Source of the DNA: Streptomyces sp. NRRL F-5122
GTDB taxonomy: Bacteria; Actinomycetota; Actinomycetes; Streptomycetales; Streptomycetaceae
Direction of reading: 5' to 3'
DNA: 23,713 nt
NCBI RefSeq assembly: GCF_001507435.1
Contig: NZ_LMWH01000292.1
Location: 1-23,713, forward strand
In this document: positions 20,781-23,713 of the stretch, one piece after another
Layout of the letters: each line of letters starts with the position of its first letter
Position numbering within the stretch: position 1 is the stretch's first letter
The notes under the pieces: generated by a model
Told to the model about the DNA's origin: nothing
What the model saw: the letters and a program-made list of their open reading frames with translations, nothing else
Databases searched by the model: none
Made by a program: the position numbers and the translations under genes

Positions 20781-23441
20781 TCAGCGGGTGCCGGGCGCAA
20801 GCAGGCCCAGGTCGCGGGCTCGGGCGACGGCCTCGGCGCGGCGGTGGGCGCCGAGCTTGGCGTACAAGTGGCGCACGTGCACTTTGACGGTGTTGGGCGA
20901 GACATTCAGCTGGCCGGCGATTTCCGGCGTGGTCAGGTTGGTCGGCAGGTAGCGCAGTACCCGCAGCTCGCTTCGGCTCAGCGGCTCGGCGAGCGGCGAC
21001 GGCCCGGCGGTCGACGGCGCGGGCTGGTAACCGGCGAGCAGGCCGAGGATCTCGGCGATCAGGGCGGCGTGGGCGGTGTGGTGCCCGGGGAGGCTCTCCA
21101 GCAGACCCGGCACCGGGTGCAGCAGGAACCACAGCAGCACTCCGTCGGGTTCGGCCAGGTCCAGCGCGCGCTCCAAGGCTCCGGCGGCGGCGCGGGGATC
21201 ACCGAGCGCAGCACGGGCGATCGTCTCCAGCAGGAACGCCTGGGCCAGCCAGCCCGGCCAGGGCAGCGGCGCGGAGCCGTCGAGTACCGGCGCGAGCGCG
21301 GCGACTGCCGCCTGCGGATCGTCTTGGGCGAGCCGCAGGGTTGCCAGGCCCAGACGCATCTGCCCGCCATCGCGGTCCTGGTTGGAGAGACCGGCCAGGA
21401 CCTGCTCGGCGCGATCGGTCTCACCGAGGCGGACAAGGGTCTGCACGAGGAAGGACCGGTTCCCGTGGACCATCAGGTTCGGTTCGGTCAGGCGCTCGGC
21501 CACCTGGTCGGCGGCTTGGAAGGCGGCCAGCGCGTCGGCGTCCCGGCCGCGCGCCAGCGCCAGCACTCCGCGCAGGGAGCGGATCGCCAGCGCGTCCGCG
21601 GGCTCGGTCTCCGCCCGGAGGATGCGCTCGGCCTGCTGCATCCAAGGTTCGCCCTCCTCCGGCCGCCCCTGCCAGGCCAGGATGGTCCCCACGTTCATGC
21701 TCGCCAGGCCGAAGGCCGGCCCCTCGGCCCAGCCGTGCCGTTCGGCCAGCTCGGCCGCCTGCCTGCTGTGCTCCAGTGCCGACGGGACCGATCGGAAGAA
21801 CTCGAGAGTCGCCTGGTAAACAAGGCCGGTGAACTCCAGGTAAGGCCGTCCGATCCGGCGCGCGAGCGCGACGCCCTGCTCCAGGTGCCGCACGGCCTCC
21901 TGGAACCTGGCCATCCAGAACTCGGTGCTGCCCAGGCTGATCAGCGCCAGCGCGCGCAATTCCTCACCCAGGCCGGGCTGCGCCGTCTCGGCCGCCTCCC
22001 CCGCGTCCTGCAGCCGCTGCGCCTGCTCGGTCACCGCCGCCAGGCTCCCTTGCCAGCGGGCGATCAGCAGCCGGACGATCCCCACCAGCAGCTGCGCCTG
22101 CCCCAGCCGACCCTCCGACGCCAGCGCCCGCTCCGCCAGGCACAGGTACCGTTCCGCCGCCGCCGGCGACCCGCCGGCCAGCTCGTCGGCCGCGGCCACC
22201 GCCGCCAGCTCCGCGTCCGCCGCGCGGTACTCGGTGGGGAATCCGGCGAGAAGTCCATGGATGACGGCGGTCTTCCCGTCCAGGTACAGGCCGGGCCACT
22301 GGTCGGCGAGCAGCCTGGCAGCCAGCCCCCAGTCCCGCGCGGCCTGGGCGTGCCGAATCGCCTCCACCGCCATGCCCCGGCCCGCCAGCCAGTCGGCGGC
22401 GGCCCGGTGCAGTGCGGCGACCTCGCCGGGGCGGGTGCGCCGCAGTTGTAGCCGCAGCAGGTCCGCGAACAGCTGGTGATAGCGGAACCAGGTCCGCGAG
22501 GTGTCCAGCGAGACCACGAACGCATTCGCGGCCTCCAGGTCCTGCAGCACCCGCTCTCCGCCCTCGCCCCCGGTCAGCAGGTCCGCGAGATCGCCGTTGA
22601 CCCGCTCCAGGATGCTGGTGCGCAGCAGCAGCTCCCGCACCTGCTCGCTCTGCCGATCCAGCACCTCGGCCAACAGGTACTCGGCCACCGTCCGTTCACT
22701 GCCGGAGAACTCGGCCGCCAGCCGCTGGTCCGGGTCCGCGTGCCCCGCCAGGGATAGCGCGGCCAGCCGCAGCCCCGCTGCCCAGCCCTCGGTCCGCTCG
22801 TGCAGCACTGCAACCGCCGGCCCGGGCAGCGCCAGCCCCGCCGCTCTGAACAGCTCCTCGGTTTCGGCCAGGGTGAACCGCAGATCCGGATCGCGGATCT
22901 CGGCGAGCTCGCCTTCCAGCCGCAGTTGGTGCAGGCCCAGGCGCACGTCGTGCCGCGTGGCCAACACGAAACGCAGCTGAGGCGACGCCCGCATGATGAG
23001 CAGTTGCAGTTGTTGCAGCGCCTCCGGGTCCAGCTCGTGCACGTCGTCGATCACCAGATAGGTCCGATCCTGCAGCGGGGCCAGGTCCGCGAGCAGCCGC
23101 TCCACGATCGTCCACCCGTCCAGGTCCGGAGCCGCCGTGAGGGTCCCGACCAGCGCCGAGCCCGCCCTAGTCCGGCGCAGCGCATCCACGACGCCAAGCC
23201 AGAAACGCTCCGGATCCCGCTCATCCCGCCCCACCGACACCCACGCCGCGTATTCGGCCAGGCCCGCCGCGGACAGCCACGATCGCAGCAGCATCGTTTT
23301 GCCACTCCCCGCCGACGCCGACACCGCCGTCACCCGGGCCGCACCGCCCAGTCGCCCGAACAGCGCCGGGCGAGCAACCACCCCTCCCGCACCGATACCC
23401 GCAATTCGCGTGGATGCGGCACCCGTCTCGCTGGACCTCAC
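20781..23441 (-). CDS. LuxR family regulator, LAL/MalT-like ATPase type
   Basis: The product has 886 residues from GTG at 23441, with GGGAAG about ten bases upstream. The N-terminal STAND-type ATPase has Walker A ASAGSGKT (42-49) and Walker B YLVIDDVHEL (128-137), then TWFRYHQLFADLLRLQLRR, the conserved HxLFxDLL motif of MalT-like proteins. A long helical TPR-like region occupies about 350-800. The C-terminal LuxR helix-turn-helix is at about 820-878 (LSRSELRVLRYLPTNLTTPE, LNVSPNTVKVHVRHLYAKLG). Its size is normal for LAL regulators. These large activators control catabolic or secondary-metabolite genes; the nearest candidate is the hydrolase downstream. Inducer unknown. Confidence 0.95.
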   Translation of the reverse strand: MRSSETGAASTRIAGIGAGGVVARPALFGRLGGAARVTAVSASAGSGKTMLLRSWLSAAGLAEYAAWVSVGRDERDPERFWLGVVDALRRTRAGSALVGTLTAAPDLDGWTIVERLLADLAPLQDRTYLVIDDVHELDPEALQQLQLLIMRASPQLRFVLATRHDVRLGLHQLRLEGELAEIRDPDLRFTLAETEELFRAAGLALPGPAVAVLHERTEGWAAGLRLAALSLAGHADPDQRLAAEFSGSERTVAEYLLAEVLDRQSEQVRELLLRTSILERVNGDLADLLTGGEGGERVLQDLEAANAFVVSLDTSRTWFRYHQLFADLLRLQLRRTRPGEVAALHRAAADWLAGRGMAVEAIRHAQAARDWGLAARLLADQWPGLYLDGKTAVIHGLLAGFPTEYRAADAELAAVAAADELAGGSPAAAERYLCLAERALASEGRLGQAQLLVGIVRLLIARWQGSLAAVTEQAQRLQDAGEAAETAQPGLGEELRALALISLGSTEFWMARFQEAVRHLEQGVALARRIGRPYLEFTGLVYQATLEFFRSVPSALEHSRQAAELAERHGWAEGPAFGLASMNVGTILAWQGRPEEGEPWMQQAERILRAETEPADALAIRSLRGVLALARGRDADALAAFQAADQVAERLTEPNLMVHGNRSFLVQTLVRLGETDRAEQVLAGLSNQDRDGGQMRLGLATLRLAQDDPQAAVAALAPVLDGSAPLPWPGWLAQAFLLETIARAALGDPRAAAGALERALDLAEPDGVLLWFLLHPVPGLLESLPGHHTAHAALIAEILGLLAGYQPAPSTAGPSPLAEPLSRSELRVLRYLPTNLTTPEIAGQLNVSPNTVKVHVRHLYAKLGAHRRAEAVARARDLGLLAPGTR

Positions 23442-23490
23442 AGTGCCGATCTTCCCATGAACCTGCGCTCTGCCCCGGACACCATCGGCC

Positions 23491-23611
23491 TCGCCAGGTC
23501 CGCTACGTCATGGAGCAGACCTCTGCCCCACTCCACCAGTTCAAGCACCTCGCCGTCAGGCGGGAATGGCGCCTCGACGACCTCCACGGCGCCTTCGTCC
23601 CATTCGCCTGA
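23491..23611 (+). pseudogene. IS5-family transposase, C-terminal fragment
   Basis: The frame ending in TGA at 23609-23611 gives RQVRYVMEQTSAPLHQFKHL and AVRREWRLDDLHGAFVPFA. It resembles the final block of one IS5 subgroup (R-x-VVEQTxAxLHQFKRL with a following D-hA-hVxLA motif), including the catalytic Glu. Upstream sequence joins the intergenic region of the LAL gene and is unrelated. The IS630-family left end begins three bases after the stop, so the C-terminus was probably cut by that insertion. Confidence 0.6.
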
Positions 23612-23613
23612 CG

Positions 23614-23646
23614 AGCTAGTGCCGCATCAGGCAACGTTTGCCCTGT
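23614..23646 (+). repeat. IS630-family left terminal inverted repeat
   Basis: These bases are the reverse complement of 68-100 with a single mismatch (A at 23626 in place of C). The TA at 23617-23618 is the presumed target dinucleotide and the element starts at the following GTGCCGC. Confidence 0.75.
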
Positions 23647-23713
23647 TGTGATGTGACGCGCCGTCCGGATGCTGTGTTGGACGGCGCGTGGGCGTCATTC
23701 TGTCCGGGTGGCG
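23618..23713 (+). mobile_element. Left end of an IS630-family element, cut by the window edge
   Basis: The segment from the terminal repeat to the window edge should be the 5' leader of a second IS630-family copy. It contains an 11-bp perfect stem-loop at 23656-23689. The transposase start is not identifiable with confidence; a GTG at 23688 opens a frame (GVILSGW) to the edge, but too little is present to test it. Confidence 0.55.
23656..23689 (+). promoter_or_regulatory. Stem-loop in the IS630-family leader
   Basis: ACGCGCCGTCC pairs perfectly with GGACGGCGCGT across a 12-base loop. It lies just inside the left terminal repeat, where read-through RNA could fold and hide the transposase start region, a known way of damping IS expression. 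That role is inferred. Confidence 0.5.

Noticed and set aside
20100..22451. Plus-strand frame of 783 codons
   Set aside because: It is antisense to the alpha/beta hydrolase and LAL regulator genes and is rich in Gly, Gln and Arg without motifs.
1..23713. CRISPR array or retron-like non-coding RNA
   Set aside because: No regularly spaced direct repeats and no reverse transcriptase or cas-type frames were found.
1..23713. Window as a closed circle joined within the IS630-family element
   Set aside because: The right edge is the element's left end and the left edge its right end, but most of the transposase would be missing at the join.

Overview
The window reads as accessory DNA from a high-GC actinomycete, most likely a Streptomyces or close relative. 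The GC is very high with strong G/C third-position bias, starts are often GTG or TTG, and the families are typical of that group: a LuxR-type LAL regulator, an ECF sigma factor with a SnoaL-like tail, MbtH, DUF899, an NPP1/NLP protein and many IS5/IS110/IS630 elements. No rRNA, tRNA or CRISPR array was seen. All calls come from reading the sequence and translated frames; no database search was run.

Layout. Bases 1-2000 are a mobile-element scrapyard: the 3' end of an IS630-family transposase with its terminal repeat, an internally deleted IS110 fragment, a frameshifted IS5-family transposase, a coiled-coil transposon-accessory-like gene and the C-terminus of a Tn3-family TnpA. Next comes a small redox cassette: an F420-type NADP oxidoreductase and an SDR on the minus strand, divergent from a TetR regulator (2069-4217). 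Bases 4218-4988 hold a 58-bp near-perfect palindrome and a decayed minus-strand gene. A LysR regulator (4989-5900) faces three co-oriented oxidoreductase genes (6168-8570), the first a paralogue of the 2069-2692 gene. They are closed by a terminator and then a broken IS110 element (8730-9545). A second stress/redox-type group follows: a minus-strand SDR, a DUF899 protein and a short membrane protein, divergent from an ECF sigma factor (9780-12801).

An IS5-family element (12934-14379) sits exactly in the stop codon of an intact mbtH gene, regenerating TAG. It appears to carry an extra minus-strand gene between its transposase and its right repeat. Beyond are an RHS/YD-repeat remnant, a secreted NPP1/NLP-family protein (16017-16835), another IS5-type transposase tail, a TetR regulator divergent from an MDR-family quinone oxidoreductase-like gene (17509-19231), a gene-poor stretch, an alpha/beta hydrolase and a large LAL-type LuxR regulator. 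The window closes with an IS5-family fragment and the left end of an IS630-family element whose terminal repeat matches, inverted, the one at the start. The segment is therefore bracketed by two apparently co-oriented copies of the same IS630-family element.

Functional picture. The non-mobile genes form at least four regulator-plus-oxidoreductase/hydrolase modules, each with its own local regulator: TetR, LysR, ECF sigma and TetR. Divergent promoters with plausible operator dyads are visible at three of them. This fits redox, xenobiotic or electrophile responses, but substrates cannot be read from sequence. No clearly new defence or biosynthetic system was found. The most interesting items are the passenger-carrying IS5 element in the mbtH stop codon, the NLP protein with a changed core motif, the 58-bp palindrome and the matched IS630 ends.
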